DNA of 64,000 nt from UBA7359 sp963976795 (lineage in GTDB: Bacteria; Pseudomonadota; Gammaproteobacteria; Eutrophobiales; Eutrophobiaceae). The notes below the pieces were generated by a model, which was given only the letters and a program-made list of their open reading frames with translations, had not been told where the DNA came from and ran no database searches. A program made the position numbers and the translations under genes. This document shows positions 45,176 through 53,790 of the stretch, one piece after another; position 1 is the stretch's first letter, and every line of letters starts with the position of its first letter. The DNA lies in assembly GCA_963976795.1 (NCBI GenBank), contig CAXBLT010000007.1, positions 1 through 64,000 of the forward strand, read 5' to 3'.

Positions 45176-45928
45176 CTACTGAATTTTTTTATCTATCTTT
45201 TTATCAGAAAAACCGTCACAGATCGCATGTATAGAAGGGAGGTTTTCGAGGGTAATAGCCTTTCGGTTAATCGTTATCAAACCACTCTTGTGAAATTTTG
45301 TAAATAAACGACTGACGGTTTCTATAGTTAATCCAAGATAATTCCCTATCTCTTGCCTCGACATTGGGAGATTAAACTCTTTTGAAGAATAGCCCAACTT
45401 CTCAAACCTTGATGAAAGACTAATTAAAAAGGTTGCAATTCGCTCTTCCGCACTACGTTTATTTATCGTCAATAACAATTGGTTTTCATTTGATATTTCG
45501 CGACTCAATAACCGAAACATCTGGTTTTGAAGGTCTGGAATCTGCTGGCAAATGTCGTTTATCTTTTCATAGGGCAATGCGCAATATGTCGTTGTTTCTA
45601 ACGTGACGGCAGCGCACGTGTGTTTATGATGTTCAATTGCATCGAAGCCAATTATTTCGCCGGGAAAATAAAACCCGATAATCTGTTCTTCACCTGTTTC
45701 ATTCAGGATATAGACCTTAACTGACCCCGACCTAATCGCATAAAATGACTCAAATGGTTCTTCTGCCCGAAAAATATGATTGCCTTTTTCTTTAGGCCGG
45801 GAGCCTTTAACAACGATTTCAAGCTTCTCTAAATCTTCAGCCTTCAGACCACGCGGTAAACATAACTCATTCAAATTACAATTTGAGCAACTCGCCTTTA
45901 TTTTGGAGAAATCTATTATTTGTTCCAA
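45176..45928 (-). CDS. fnr: Fnr/Anr oxygen-sensing transcription regulator
   Basis: 250 aa. The [4Fe-4S] ligands C14, C17 and C23 (CSNCNLNELC) and C116 (TTYCALP) match E. coli Fnr C20, C23, C29 and C122 with a constant shift of six. The recognition helix SRQEIGNYLGLTIETVSRLF has the E--SR contacts for TTGAT. It should act at the box 4 kb away before ccoN. The start is a TTG with AGGAT about 9 nt upstream; no later Met precedes the cysteines. Confidence 0.94.
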   Translation of the reverse strand: MEQIIDFSKIKASCSNCNLNELCLPRGLKAEDLEKLEIVVKGSRPKEKGNHIFRAEEPFESFYAIRSGSVKVYILNETGEEQIIGFYFPGEIIGFDAIEHHKHTCAAVTLETTTYCALPYEKINDICQQIPDLQNQMFRLLSREISNENQLLLTINKRSAEERIATFLISLSSRFEKLGYSSKEFNLPMSRQEIGNYLGLTIETVSRLFTKFHKSGLITINRKAITLENLPSIHAICDGFSDKKIDKKIQ

Positions 45929-46150
45929 TTTATAACATCCTGATCTGGATATATTCGATCTATATCTATTCTACACCTAAATTTAAATAGATTAATGACA
46001 TATATAGATTAGTATGTTTTGAACTAATTAACTGGAATGGAAATCTTCAAATACATATTAACTATTTGTTTCATATATGATTTTTAGTTAATTTTATAAG
46101 ATACAAAATATTGCATATATGTTCATATCTACACAATCGAACTTCATAAC

Positions 46151-47446
46151 TTAACTCAAACTTTTAATGGTTCGTTTGCACTGATTAACAATAACTTGTT
46201 CAACTCTCTGTAGTGCCTCGTAATCGCCATAATCATCCATAAATTCCTGCAATACTACGGGAAATTTTTCTAATATGTTTTCAGCTAGCTTATTGACAAT
46301 ATCAAGCATAAAACGTTGGTTCGTATCAGTCTCTTTAGCAAAATCAATCCAATTTTGCTTATTTATTTGTCCAGGCTCTCTCTGTCCACCAATCGCAAAA
46401 GCTAAATTTCTATCAAAATGCTCTACAGCTCGTGTACACACCAAATCATAAAACGGTGCTAACCGTAATGAATTTTCTCCTGAATATAAAATTGATAAAT
46501 TTTTAGCATGACCATCTGAATTTCCAGATAATAAATTAAATATCTGCCACTTTAGTAACATCTCAACATCATGCGCCGGTTCATCCGAATATGACTTAAT
46601 TAAATTTATGATTTCAGAAAACTCTGGGCCGCCATCGTCCTGATATTTCTTATCGTAGCCATATCCTAGTGCTTGGCAAAAATCTTCTTGATGTAGACGG
46701 TGAACGACTTCTCCTGTTTCATCCCAAACTCTGTCATAGCGAGTAATTAGGATGAATGATTTCGCAGGATTATCAGCAGGGTTTCCCTCTAATGACTTCA
46801 ATTCAACTTCTACTACAGGTAACCCAATTGTTCGAGCCAGCCTCATGAGAATTGTCTCATAAGCAGGCATATGAGTTAGATCAGAAACTTGAAACTTTAA
46901 TATATGGCTGCTTGGTGCTTCATTTTCAGGTATAAAAAATTCACCTTCTCTAACTAGTATGGGACATTTATCTTGGGCTCCTGCTAATGATAATCGGATT
47001 GGTGCACCATCACTTTGTTTAAAATTGTATATCTGCCCTTTCCGATCAATTAGTGTTTTTAGTTGCTCTTCTGCTAAAGGTTCATACTTCCAATCTTTTT
47101 GTTGTTTAGGTTCTGATATATACGGCAATACGCTAAATGCGCCTGCACATTCACCACCTATTGCTCTTAATATAGAAAAGTCACTATTTGGTATTTTTAG
47201 GCTATTAACTATATTTGTCCGAGCCTGCCCTTCTGGTAATAGGTTTGCAAAAAAACGATGGGCAACACCTTCATCAGGTGAATACTCATTTTCTGTCAAA
47301 GGTAATTGCAACGATATAGGAAACTGTAATTCATATCTCAACCAATCAACATCATAACGAAAACCTATTCGATCTAAATCATTCTTCCATATATAGCCAA
47401 CTAGATCCTGTCCATGCCAAAGGTTTAATTCATCAATATCCGCCAT
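46151..47446 (-). CDS. hipA: HipA-type serine/threonine kinase toxin
   Basis: 431 aa. ATP-binding LSLAGAQDKCPILVR near residues 153-167, catalytic GNSDGHAKNLSIL and metal-binding APFYDLVCTR. E. coli HipA phosphorylates GltX and induces dormancy; the target here is unknown. Follows hipB by 5 bp in the same direction. No frameshift or missing motif, so it should be active. Confidence 0.94.
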   Translation of the reverse strand: MADIDELNLWHGQDLVGYIWKNDLDRIGFRYDVDWLRYELQFPISLQLPLTENEYSPDEGVAHRFFANLLPEGQARTNIVNSLKIPNSDFSILRAIGGECAGAFSVLPYISEPKQQKDWKYEPLAEEQLKTLIDRKGQIYNFKQSDGAPIRLSLAGAQDKCPILVREGEFFIPENEAPSSHILKFQVSDLTHMPAYETILMRLARTIGLPVVEVELKSLEGNPADNPAKSFILITRYDRVWDETGEVVHRLHQEDFCQALGYGYDKKYQDDGGPEFSEIINLIKSYSDEPAHDVEMLLKWQIFNLLSGNSDGHAKNLSILYSGENSLRLAPFYDLVCTRAVEHFDRNLAFAIGGQREPGQINKQNWIDFAKETDTNQRFMLDIVNKLAENILEKFPVVLQEFMDDYGDYEALQRVEQVIVNQCKRTIKSLS

Positions 47447-47451
47447 ATTTT

Positions 47452-47772
47452 TTAATCACCATTTTTTCCAACAGTTGCAGCTCCTTTCGCTGATAACGAC
47501 AAACTCGTTTTACCTTTTAAATTTAGATTTCTTGGTTGAATTACGACTTCTAACCCCAATACATTTAATGCTTTTAGCACCTTTCCAATTTCACAAGTCT
47601 CTTTTCCTCTTTCGAACTCAGATAAAAACCGTTTACCCAAATTAGCCAAACCGGCTATTTTTAATAATCCAATTGCACGGCTTTTTCGGTGTGTGCGTAC
47701 CAATCTACCAAGCTCTTCAGTATTACGAATCACACCATATTGAATTTCTTCATTTTTCATAACTCTAACCAT
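47452..47772 (-). CDS. hipB: HipB-type antitoxin/repressor
   Basis: 106 aa. A Cro/C1-type helix-turn-helix at about 15-65 (LGRLVRTHRKSRAIGLLKIA, LSEFERGKETCEIGKVL) followed by a tail of about 30 residues. Represses its own promoter and neutralises HipA. ATGs at 47772 and 47760 are both possible; the first abuts operator 1. Four operators lie upstream. Confidence 0.9.
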   Translation of the reverse strand: MVRVMKNEEIQYGVIRNTEELGRLVRTHRKSRAIGLLKIAGLANLGKRFLSEFERGKETCEIGKVLKALNVLGLEVVIQPRNLNLKGKTSLSLSAKGAATVGKNGD

Positions 47773-47773
47773 A

Positions 47774-47793
47774 TTTATCCCGAACGGGATAAA
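47774..47793. promoter_or_regulatory. hip operator 1
   Basis: TTTATCCCG-AA-CGGGATAAA, perfect 9-bp arms. Ends 2 bp before the first hipB ATG, so binding would block both initiation of transcription and perhaps translation. Same motif as operators 2-4. Confidence 0.85.
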
Positions 47794-47823
47794 TATAATA
47801 CCTCCTAACTAAAAGTCAATGTT

Positions 47824-47843
47824 ATTATCCTGTACGGGATAAT
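47824..47843. promoter_or_regulatory. hip operator 2
   Basis: ATTATCCTGT/ACGGGATAAT, one mismatched pair. Centre exactly 50 bp from operator 1. Confidence 0.82.
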
Positions 47844-47875
47844 GCTATATAAATTCTAATGAAATTAAGATGAAT

Positions 47876-47891
47876 TATCCCGAGCGGGATA
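47876..47891. promoter_or_regulatory. hip operator 3
   Basis: TATCCCG-AG-CGGGATA, perfect 7-bp arms. Centre exactly 50 bp from operator 2. Confidence 0.82.
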
Positions 47892-47922
47892 TTTTTGAGA
47901 TTGAGGTGTGTCTTTCAAATTT

Positions 47923-47938
47923 TATCCCGTACGGGACA
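47923..47938. promoter_or_regulatory. hip operator 4
   Basis: TATCCCG-TA-CGGGACA, one mismatch at the outer T/A pair. Centre 47 bp from operator 3 and only about 60 bp from the tRNA-Leu 3' end. Confidence 0.78.
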
Positions 47939-47997
47939 ATTAATGTAACAATTAGGAGTCAGAAATTAGAGAAACTATCGTAAGCTATTGAATTTAT

Positions 47998-48084
47998 TGG
48001 TGCCGATGGGCGGACTCGAACCGCCACGGGATTACTCCCACTACCCCCTCAAGATAGCGTGTCTACCAATTCCACCACATCGGC
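47998..48084 (-). tRNA. tRNA-Leu (anticodon GAG)
   Basis: 87 nt including an encoded CCA. Acceptor stem GCCGATG pairs with CATCGGC; anticodon stem CTATC/GGTAG encloses loop TTGAGGG, anticodon GAG; long variable arm GTGGGAGTAATCCCGT typical of class II tRNAs; T-loop GGTTCGAGTCC. Reads CUC and CUU codons. The hipBA pair lies just past its 3' end. Confidence 0.96.
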
Positions 48085-48107
48085 TACATATAAAACCAAA
48101 CCATTGA

Positions 48108-48488
48108 CTATTGTGCAGGTAAGCTTGGGAGGTCTGAATCAAGTTGATCACTCTGTTCTTCAACAACAGCAGGGATATCTTTCTCTACTACTTCCTGTTC
48201 CATAACAATGCCCGGCTGGTCTAGCAAGCTTGTTGGTACTGTTTGAACATTCTGCGTTGCCAAGTAGGCAAGCAATAAACTATTCCCCAAAAATACTACA
48301 GCTAGACCTGTTGTTAGTTTGGTCAAAAAACTTGTTGCACCAGAACTTCCAAAAACGGTTGAAGATGAACCACTGCCAAAGGCCGCGCCTGCATCTGCGC
48401 CTTTTCCATGCTGGATCAGGATTAATCCGATCAAAGCTACTGCGACGAGTACTTGTAATACAAATAATAATGTATGGGTTGTTTCCAT
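48108..48488 (-). CDS. secG: Protein-export membrane protein SecG
   Basis: 126 aa with two helices (about 8-26 and 56-75). LIQHGKGADAGAAFGSGSSSTVFGS is the SecG hallmark. Part of the SecYEG translocon. The C-terminal 40 residues are acidic and unlike E. coli SecG. Directly follows tpiA (8 bp), and the tRNA-Leu is 23 bp further, as in many gammaproteobacteria. Confidence 0.95.
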   Translation of the reverse strand: METTHTLLFVLQVLVAVALIGLILIQHGKGADAGAAFGSGSSSTVFGSSGATSFLTKLTTGLAVVFLGNSLLLAYLATQNVQTVPTSLLDQPGIVMEQEVVEKDIPAVVEEQSDQLDSDLPSLPAQ

Positions 48489-48496
48489 TTTGTTAC

Positions 48497-49255
48497 CTAC
48501 CTCACAGAGTGACAGATTGTCAGAAAATCATCCGCGACGAGTGATGCCCCGCCAATCAGACCTCCATCAATATCTGCTAATTCAAAAAGTTGTTTCGCAT
48601 TATCCGCTTTAACACTGCCGCCATAAAGAATCCTGACGCCTTCTGCGGTTTCATGATCATGTCTTGCCAGACGTAACCGTATAAATTCGTGCACTTCTTG
48701 TGCTTGTTCCGGTGTCGCCGTTTTCCCCGTACCTATCGCCCAAACCGGCTCATAGGCGATCACTGCTTCTTTAAAAGCCATAATACCCGCTAATTCAATG
48801 ACGGCATCTAATTGCCTGGCAATGACCTCTTCCGTACTATTTGATTCGCGTTCTTCCAGCAATTCTCCTATGCATAATATAGGTATCATTCCACTCGCCT
48901 GCACAGCGACAAATTTTTCTGCGACTCGCATATCATTTTCACCATAGAGCGTCCGGCGCTCAGAATGACCAACAATCACATATTCGCATGCAAAATCCTT
49001 GAGCATTGAAGGTGCGATTTCACCGGTAAATGCACCACTTTTCAGATGTGAGGCATTCTGTGCCCCAAGCCTGATATCGGTCTTTTCTAGCAGCCCAGCC
49101 AACTCAGATATATAGACAAACGGCGGGCATATAAGCACCTCTGATTCTGTCTCTTGTGAAACACCTTGAGATATTGCCCCTACAAGCTGGCCAATGCTCT
49201 CAAGTGAACCGTTCATCTTCCAATTAGCTGCGACCAAAGATCGACGTTTTGGCAT
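48497..49255 (-). CDS. tpiA: Triosephosphate isomerase
   Basis: 252 aa TIM barrel. Interconverts dihydroxyacetone phosphate and glyceraldehyde 3-phosphate. N-terminal AANWKMNGS supplies the catalytic lysine, VIVGHSERR the histidine, and AYEPVWAIGTGKTATPEQ the glutamate with loop 6. Normal length. First gene of tpiA-secG-tRNA-Leu. Confidence 0.97.
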   Translation of the reverse strand: MPKRRSLVAANWKMNGSLESIGQLVGAISQGVSQETESEVLICPPFVYISELAGLLEKTDIRLGAQNASHLKSGAFTGEIAPSMLKDFACEYVIVGHSERRTLYGENDMRVAEKFVAVQASGMIPILCIGELLEERESNSTEEVIARQLDAVIELAGIMAFKEAVIAYEPVWAIGTGKTATPEQAQEVHEFIRLRLARHDHETAEGVRILYGGSVKADNAKQLFELADIDGGLIGGASLVADDFLTICHSVR

Positions 49256-49338
49256 AGCTTGATCGCCCTATAGTAAAAGGCAGCAAAGGTTACAGAGTGG
49301 GCGACACGAAATCAATATATTCCCAAAATTTATTCAAT

Positions 49339-49986
49339 TTATGTTGAATTTAGCCTCTCAACATAACAATGTTTGCAGCCTCGTTCATTGGCACATTTCT
49401 CTTTCGCATGCCGCACAATGAGTGCATGGTATTCCTTAAATAAGGCCACATCTTGATCTAGAGAGGATTCAAACAACTGTCGAAGGTTTTCATAGGTCTC
49501 ATCGCCCGTGATAATTTGTAAATTTTTCAATAAGCGGCGCGTATAAGTATCGATCACAAATACGGCTCGCTCAAAAGTATACAGGAGGATGTCATCCGCT
49601 GTTTCCGGACCAATTCCATTAACCGTCAGTAAGCGCTGACGTAAATCATAAGTGCTATATTGATCTAAGCGCTTGAAACGGCCCTCACCGACAAACCAGT
49701 TCGTGTAATTTTTCAAGCGTTTCGTTTTTACATTGAAATACCCGGAAGGTCGGATTAATGCTGCCAGTTCTTCATCACTCAAGGCAATGATGGCGTGCGT
49801 ATTTAATGCATTGGCTTGTTTAAGATTTTGAATCGCCTTTTCAACATTAGTCCAGGCTGTATTCTGCGTCAGAATGGCCCCAACCATGACTTCAAAGGGT
49901 GTTTCCGCTGGCCACCAATGTTGTGGGCCATATGCATTGAATAGACGATGATATAATTCTTCGAGCTGCTTCTGATCAAAACTCAT
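49339..49986 (-). CDS. Endonuclease III-like HhH-GPD protein
   Basis: 215 aa. The helix-hairpin-helix LLTVNGIGPETADDILLY has glutamate where Nth has catalytic lysine, while the catalytic aspartate is kept in VFVIDTYTRRLL. The C-terminal cysteine cluster CANERGCKHC has only three cysteines instead of four, and the end is short. This fits the uncharacterised endonuclease III-related family rather than Nth; activity is probably monofunctional glycosylase, if any. Confidence 0.82.
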   Translation of the reverse strand: MSFDQKQLEELYHRLFNAYGPQHWWPAETPFEVMVGAILTQNTAWTNVEKAIQNLKQANALNTHAIIALSDEELAALIRPSGYFNVKTKRLKNYTNWFVGEGRFKRLDQYSTYDLRQRLLTVNGIGPETADDILLYTFERAVFVIDTYTRRLLKNLQIITGDETYENLRQLFESSLDQDVALFKEYHALIVRHAKEKCANERGCKHCYVERLNST

Positions 49987-50023
49987 TTATAGCGCCGTCT
50001 TTGTATAGGTAAGTGAGGCTATA

Positions 50024-50785
50024 TTATTGTGGTCTTTTCTTTGTGTCTGTATCTACACTTGTCGCTTCTAACAATGCCTTGATTTCATTTTCTTCAAGAC
50101 GCCAATGTTGTCCCACCCGTTTTTTGCGTGGCAAGATATAAGGGCCGAATCGTGTTCGGATCAAACGGGTCACCTGAAACCCCTGAGACTCCCACAAACG
50201 ACGCACTTCGCGGTTACGTCCTTCCATAATCACAACGTGGTACCAATGGTTTGCTCCTTCACCACCCGAGTCGACAATGTCCGTAAACTTCGCCATACCA
50301 TCTTCAAGTTCGACGCCATCGCGCAACGCTTGCAATTGCCCTTTATCCGCTCTCCCAAAAATACGTACCGCATATTCACGTTCTATTTGACTGGAGGGGT
50401 GCATCAATTTATTGGCCAAGTTTCCATCAGTGGTAAACAACAATAAGCCTGTTGTGTTCATATCTAATCGACCGATGTTTATCCATCGACTATTCCTTAA
50501 GCCAGGCAGGTTTTTAAAAACGTTATCGCGTCCTTTTTCATCTTTACGTGTACAGACTTCTCCTGCAGGTTTGTAATAAGCGATAACCTTTGGTTTAGAC
50601 TCGCGTTGTTGATGTAAACGAATCTGATGTGAATTTATGGTGATTCGGTCTTTGTGATCAATTTGTTGGCCAAGCGTTGCCGGTTCCCCGTTGACGGTGA
50701 TCTTACCGTCTCGAATAAGAGATTCTATTTCGCGCCTTGAACCATGACCCGCATTGGCAAGTACCTTCTGAATACGTTCTGTCAT
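50024..50785 (-). CDS. rluB: 23S rRNA pseudouridine synthase B
   Basis: 253 aa. S4 RNA-binding domain at 1-60 (IQKVLANAGHGSRREIESLIRDG), then the RsuA/RluB/E catalytic domain with active Asp in INIGRLDMNTTGLLLFT. Modifies a uridine in helix 80-93 region of 23S rRNA. Arg/Lys-rich C-terminal tail. Follows scpB by 28 bp, a conserved neighbourhood. Confidence 0.94.
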   Translation of the reverse strand: MTERIQKVLANAGHGSRREIESLIRDGKITVNGEPATLGQQIDHKDRITINSHQIRLHQQRESKPKVIAYYKPAGEVCTRKDEKGRDNVFKNLPGLRNSRWINIGRLDMNTTGLLLFTTDGNLANKLMHPSSQIEREYAVRIFGRADKGQLQALRDGVELEDGMAKFTDIVDSGGEGANHWYHVVIMEGRNREVRRLWESQGFQVTRLIRTRFGPYILPRKKRVGQHWRLEENEIKALLEATSVDTDTKKRPQ

Positions 50786-50813
50786 TGGAAATCAGCGGTG
50801 AGTGGTGAACTAT

Positions 50814-51659
50814 TCAATTTGTGAAAGGGATAACCTTGGCACCCTCTTCTGGTTCTTCTTCATCACTTCCTTCTACGCTAGTGGCAACTTCTTCCTGTTC
50901 TTCTGGCTCTTCCGAATCATCAGCAACTGATTCGACAACAAGTTCTTCATCATCCTCAGTGGCTAATTCCTCAAGCACTTCTGCTGCCGACTCTTCAAGT
51001 GTTTCAGGTTCCGGGTTGATTAATTCATCACTCTCTGAATCAACATTCTGAATATTATCGTCTGTTTTTTCAGCATCTGCCTTTGCCTCGCCTTCCAAGG
51101 CTTCAAAGAGATCAGGATTGATCGAGTCGAAGTCTTTTATGTCTGCCAATGCAGGTAGATCCGATAATTTCTTGAGATTAAAATAATCAAGAAAGGCCTT
51201 TGTTGAGACCAATAACTCTGGTTTTCCCGGTACATCACGATGCCCAACACCCTTAATCCACTCACGTTCAAACAAGGTTTTAATGATAGTGCCGCTGACA
51301 CTCACGCCGCGTATTTCTTCTATCTCCCCGCGCGTAATCGGTTGTCGATAGGCAATGATCGCCAGCGTTTCCAGTAAGGCACGCGAATACCGAGGAGGAC
51401 GTTCATCAAACAAATGATTAACCCATGGTGCGTATTCATCTCGCGCCTGAACGCGAAAACCACTGGCGATTTCAGCCAACTCTATTCCACGTTCCAGATA
51501 ATCTTGTTGTAATTCTTCTAACGCCGCACGAATATCATTGCGCTCGGGCTGTAATGTTTGTTCGCTCTCAAACAAACTTAAGATTGATGCAATGCTAAGT
51601 GGTTTTGTAGATACCATCAAAGCTGCTTCGATAATGTTTTTAACTTTTTCCTGACTCAT
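50814..51659 (-). CDS. scpB: Segregation and condensation protein B
   Basis: 281 aa. Tandem winged-helix domains at about 1-175 (RALLETLAIIAYRQPITRGEIEEIRGV). The final 100 residues are highly acidic (EELATEDDEELVVESVADD), about twice as long as usual. Works with ScpA and an SMC-type protein in chromosome packing. Overlaps scpA by 4 bp (ATGA). Confidence 0.94.
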   Translation of the reverse strand: MSQEKVKNIIEAALMVSTKPLSIASILSLFESEQTLQPERNDIRAALEELQQDYLERGIELAEIASGFRVQARDEYAPWVNHLFDERPPRYSRALLETLAIIAYRQPITRGEIEEIRGVSVSGTIIKTLFEREWIKGVGHRDVPGKPELLVSTKAFLDYFNLKKLSDLPALADIKDFDSINPDLFEALEGEAKADAEKTDDNIQNVDSESDELINPEPETLEESAAEVLEELATEDDEELVVESVADDSEEPEEQEEVATSVEGSDEEEPEEGAKVIPFTN

Positions 51660-52465
51660 GATGCTGCCTTAACATAAATTGGTCCGTTGATTTCATTTTG
51701 TACAAGTTGGATTAATGAATCCTTCACGAGTTGTAGTATGGCTAATAGTGAAACGATCACACCGCCACGCCCTTCTTCAACACTGAACAATTCTTCAAAA
51801 TCCGTAAAAGTTTCCGGGTTAACTTTTTCCAAAACGATGCCCATACGTTCACGAACAGATAACGCCTCACGATGAACCATATGGTGCGAAAACATCTCCG
51901 CGCGTTTTATTACCTCAGCAAACACACGTAAAATTGACTCCATAGAGACTTCCGGTGGGTTATGGTTCGTTTTACGTCCAGGAAACTCTGCAACGGTCGC
52001 GAATAAGTCGCGCTCATACCGAGGCAACTCATCAATCTTCTCTGCCGCCTGTTTGTACCTTTCGTATTCTTGTAACCGTCTGATTAACTCTGCTCGTGGG
52101 TCGTCTTCTTCCTCGTCTTCCGTATGACGTGGCAATAACATTCTTGATTTAATCTCGGCTAGCATAGCTGCCATCAACAAATACTCCCCCGCCAATTCGA
52201 GTTGCAGGGTTTCCATCAAATCGATATACGACATGTATTGTTCGGTTATCTTGGTCAGGGGTATATCGAGAATATCGATATTTTGTTTTTTAATAAGATA
52301 TAACAATAAATCGAGTGGCCCTTCAAACGCCTCAAGAAAGACTTCCAGCGCATCGGGAGGAATATACAAGTCTTTCGGTAATTCCGTTATTGGCGCACCC
52401 TGAACCAGGGCGAACGGCATTTCATCTTGACTGGTCTTGGTTGTTTCGATTTCTTCGTTCATCAT
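51656..52465 (-). CDS. scpA: Segregation and condensation protein A
   Basis: 269 aa kleisin. EAFEGPLDLLLYLIKKQNIDILDIP near 46-70 is the N-terminal SMC-binding motif, and the C-terminal FEELFSVEEGRGGVIVSLLAILQL region the second. Couples SMC to ScpB. Its stop overlaps the scpB start. Confidence 0.95.
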   Translation of the reverse strand: MMNEEIETTKTSQDEMPFALVQGAPITELPKDLYIPPDALEVFLEAFEGPLDLLLYLIKKQNIDILDIPLTKITEQYMSYIDLMETLQLELAGEYLLMAAMLAEIKSRMLLPRHTEDEEEDDPRAELIRRLQEYERYKQAAEKIDELPRYERDLFATVAEFPGRKTNHNPPEVSMESILRVFAEVIKRAEMFSHHMVHREALSVRERMGIVLEKVNPETFTDFEELFSVEEGRGGVIVSLLAILQLVKDSLIQLVQNEINGPIYVKAAS

Positions 52466-52485
52466 TAATTTCGACGTTTTAGAGA

Positions 52486-53697
52486 TTATCGGTAGATAAG
52501 TCCCATTGAGTCCCGAACTTCTTCCAGGGTTTCCCGAGCAACATCGCGTGCAGCCTCACATCCATCTGCAATAATACCGCGAACTGTCTCTGGATCATTC
52601 ATATATTCATTAGCACGTTCTCGAATAGGCTGTTGTTCCTTCAAGACGGCCTCAATCAAGGGTTTTTTACAGTCGAGGCAGCCTATTTTAGCATTTGTGC
52701 AGCCGTCAACGACCCAGTTTTTCAGGTCCTCATCTGAATAGACCTGATGTAGATTCCAAACAGGGCATTTATCGGGTTCACCCGGGTCAGTTAGCCTGAC
52801 TCTGGCCGGGTCGGTGGGCATCGTCCTGAGCTTTTCCTCAACAACACTGGGGTTCTCGCGTAAAGAAATCGTATTGCCATAGGACTTGGACATCTTTTGT
52901 CCATCTAGGCCCATCATCTTAGAAGCTGGCGTTAAAAGGGCTTTAGGTTCCGGAAATATCGCCTTGCCAATCCCATCAAGATAACCGGATAGACGCTCTC
53001 GGTCCCCAATGCTGATATTCTGCTGTGATTCAAGTAACGCCCTTGCCTTTTCCAAGGCATCAGACTCACCTTGTTCTTGATAACTACGACGTAAATCATA
53101 ATAAAGCCGGGCATTCTTTTTGCCCATCTTTTTGATAGCCGCCTCTACTTTTTCCTCGAAATCATGCTCACGACCATAGAGATGATTGAATCGCCGTACC
53201 ACTTCCCGCGCCAGTTCGACATGTGAGACCTGATCTTCACCAACAGGCACATACCCCGCTTTATACATAATAATGTCAGCTGTCTGTAACAGGGGATAAC
53301 CTAGAAAACCATAGGTCGTCAGGTCTTTATTAGATAATTTTTCTTGCTGATCCTTATAGCTAGGCACCCGCTCCAACCAACTCATCGGTGTGCTCATCGA
53401 TAGTAATAAATGTAGTTCAGCATGCTCAGGTACGCGGGATTGTATAAATAGCTTTGCAGAGCCCGGGTTGATTCCGACCGCAAGCCAGTCGATGACCATG
53501 TCCCAGACACTTTTTTCTATGATGGAAGGGTCTTCATATTCTGTGGTCAGGGCGTGCCAATCAGCAACAAAAAAGAAACATTCATATTCTTGTTGTAATT
53601 CCAGCCAATTTTTAAGAACACCATGATAATGACCTAGATGCAGTTGACCTGTCGGGCGCATACCTGACAAGACCCGCTGTTTACCAGTTGTAGACAA
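52486..53697 (-). CDS. trpS: Tryptophanyl-tRNA synthetase
   Basis: 403 aa, about 70 longer than typical because of an inserted segment after KMSKS. Class I motifs: GQLHLGHYHG (HIGH) and KMSKSYGN. TTG start is supported by AGGAGG 7 nt upstream; the next Met (RPTGQLHLGH) is inside the HIGH region and too late. A CKKPLIEAV segment and three nearby Cys (CTNAKIGCLDC) in the insertion may bind a metal. Confidence 0.95.
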   Translation of the reverse strand: MSTTGKQRVLSGMRPTGQLHLGHYHGVLKNWLELQQEYECFFFVADWHALTTEYEDPSIIEKSVWDMVIDWLAVGINPGSAKLFIQSRVPEHAELHLLLSMSTPMSWLERVPSYKDQQEKLSNKDLTTYGFLGYPLLQTADIIMYKAGYVPVGEDQVSHVELAREVVRRFNHLYGREHDFEEKVEAAIKKMGKKNARLYYDLRRSYQEQGESDALEKARALLESQQNISIGDRERLSGYLDGIGKAIFPEPKALLTPASKMMGLDGQKMSKSYGNTISLRENPSVVEEKLRTMPTDPARVRLTDPGEPDKCPVWNLHQVYSDEDLKNWVVDGCTNAKIGCLDCKKPLIEAVLKEQQPIRERANEYMNDPETVRGIIADGCEAARDVARETLEEVRDSMGLIYR

Positions 53698-53790
53698 TCA
53701 ACAACCTCCTGTGGTCGTTTTGATAAGGTGAAGTAACAAAAAGAAACGCATTATACCCAGACTGCCAAGTCGTGACAGAATTTTGTACCG

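Noticed and set aside
45929..46150. Integration scar (tRNA-end repeat) left of hipA
   Set aside because: The region is AT-rich but I found no copy of the tRNA-Leu 3' end.
50821..51051. Serine-rich rightward frame inside scpB
   Set aside because: Mirror image of the acidic ScpB tail (GAA/GAT codons read backward as TTC/ATC and shifted to Ser); no independent support.
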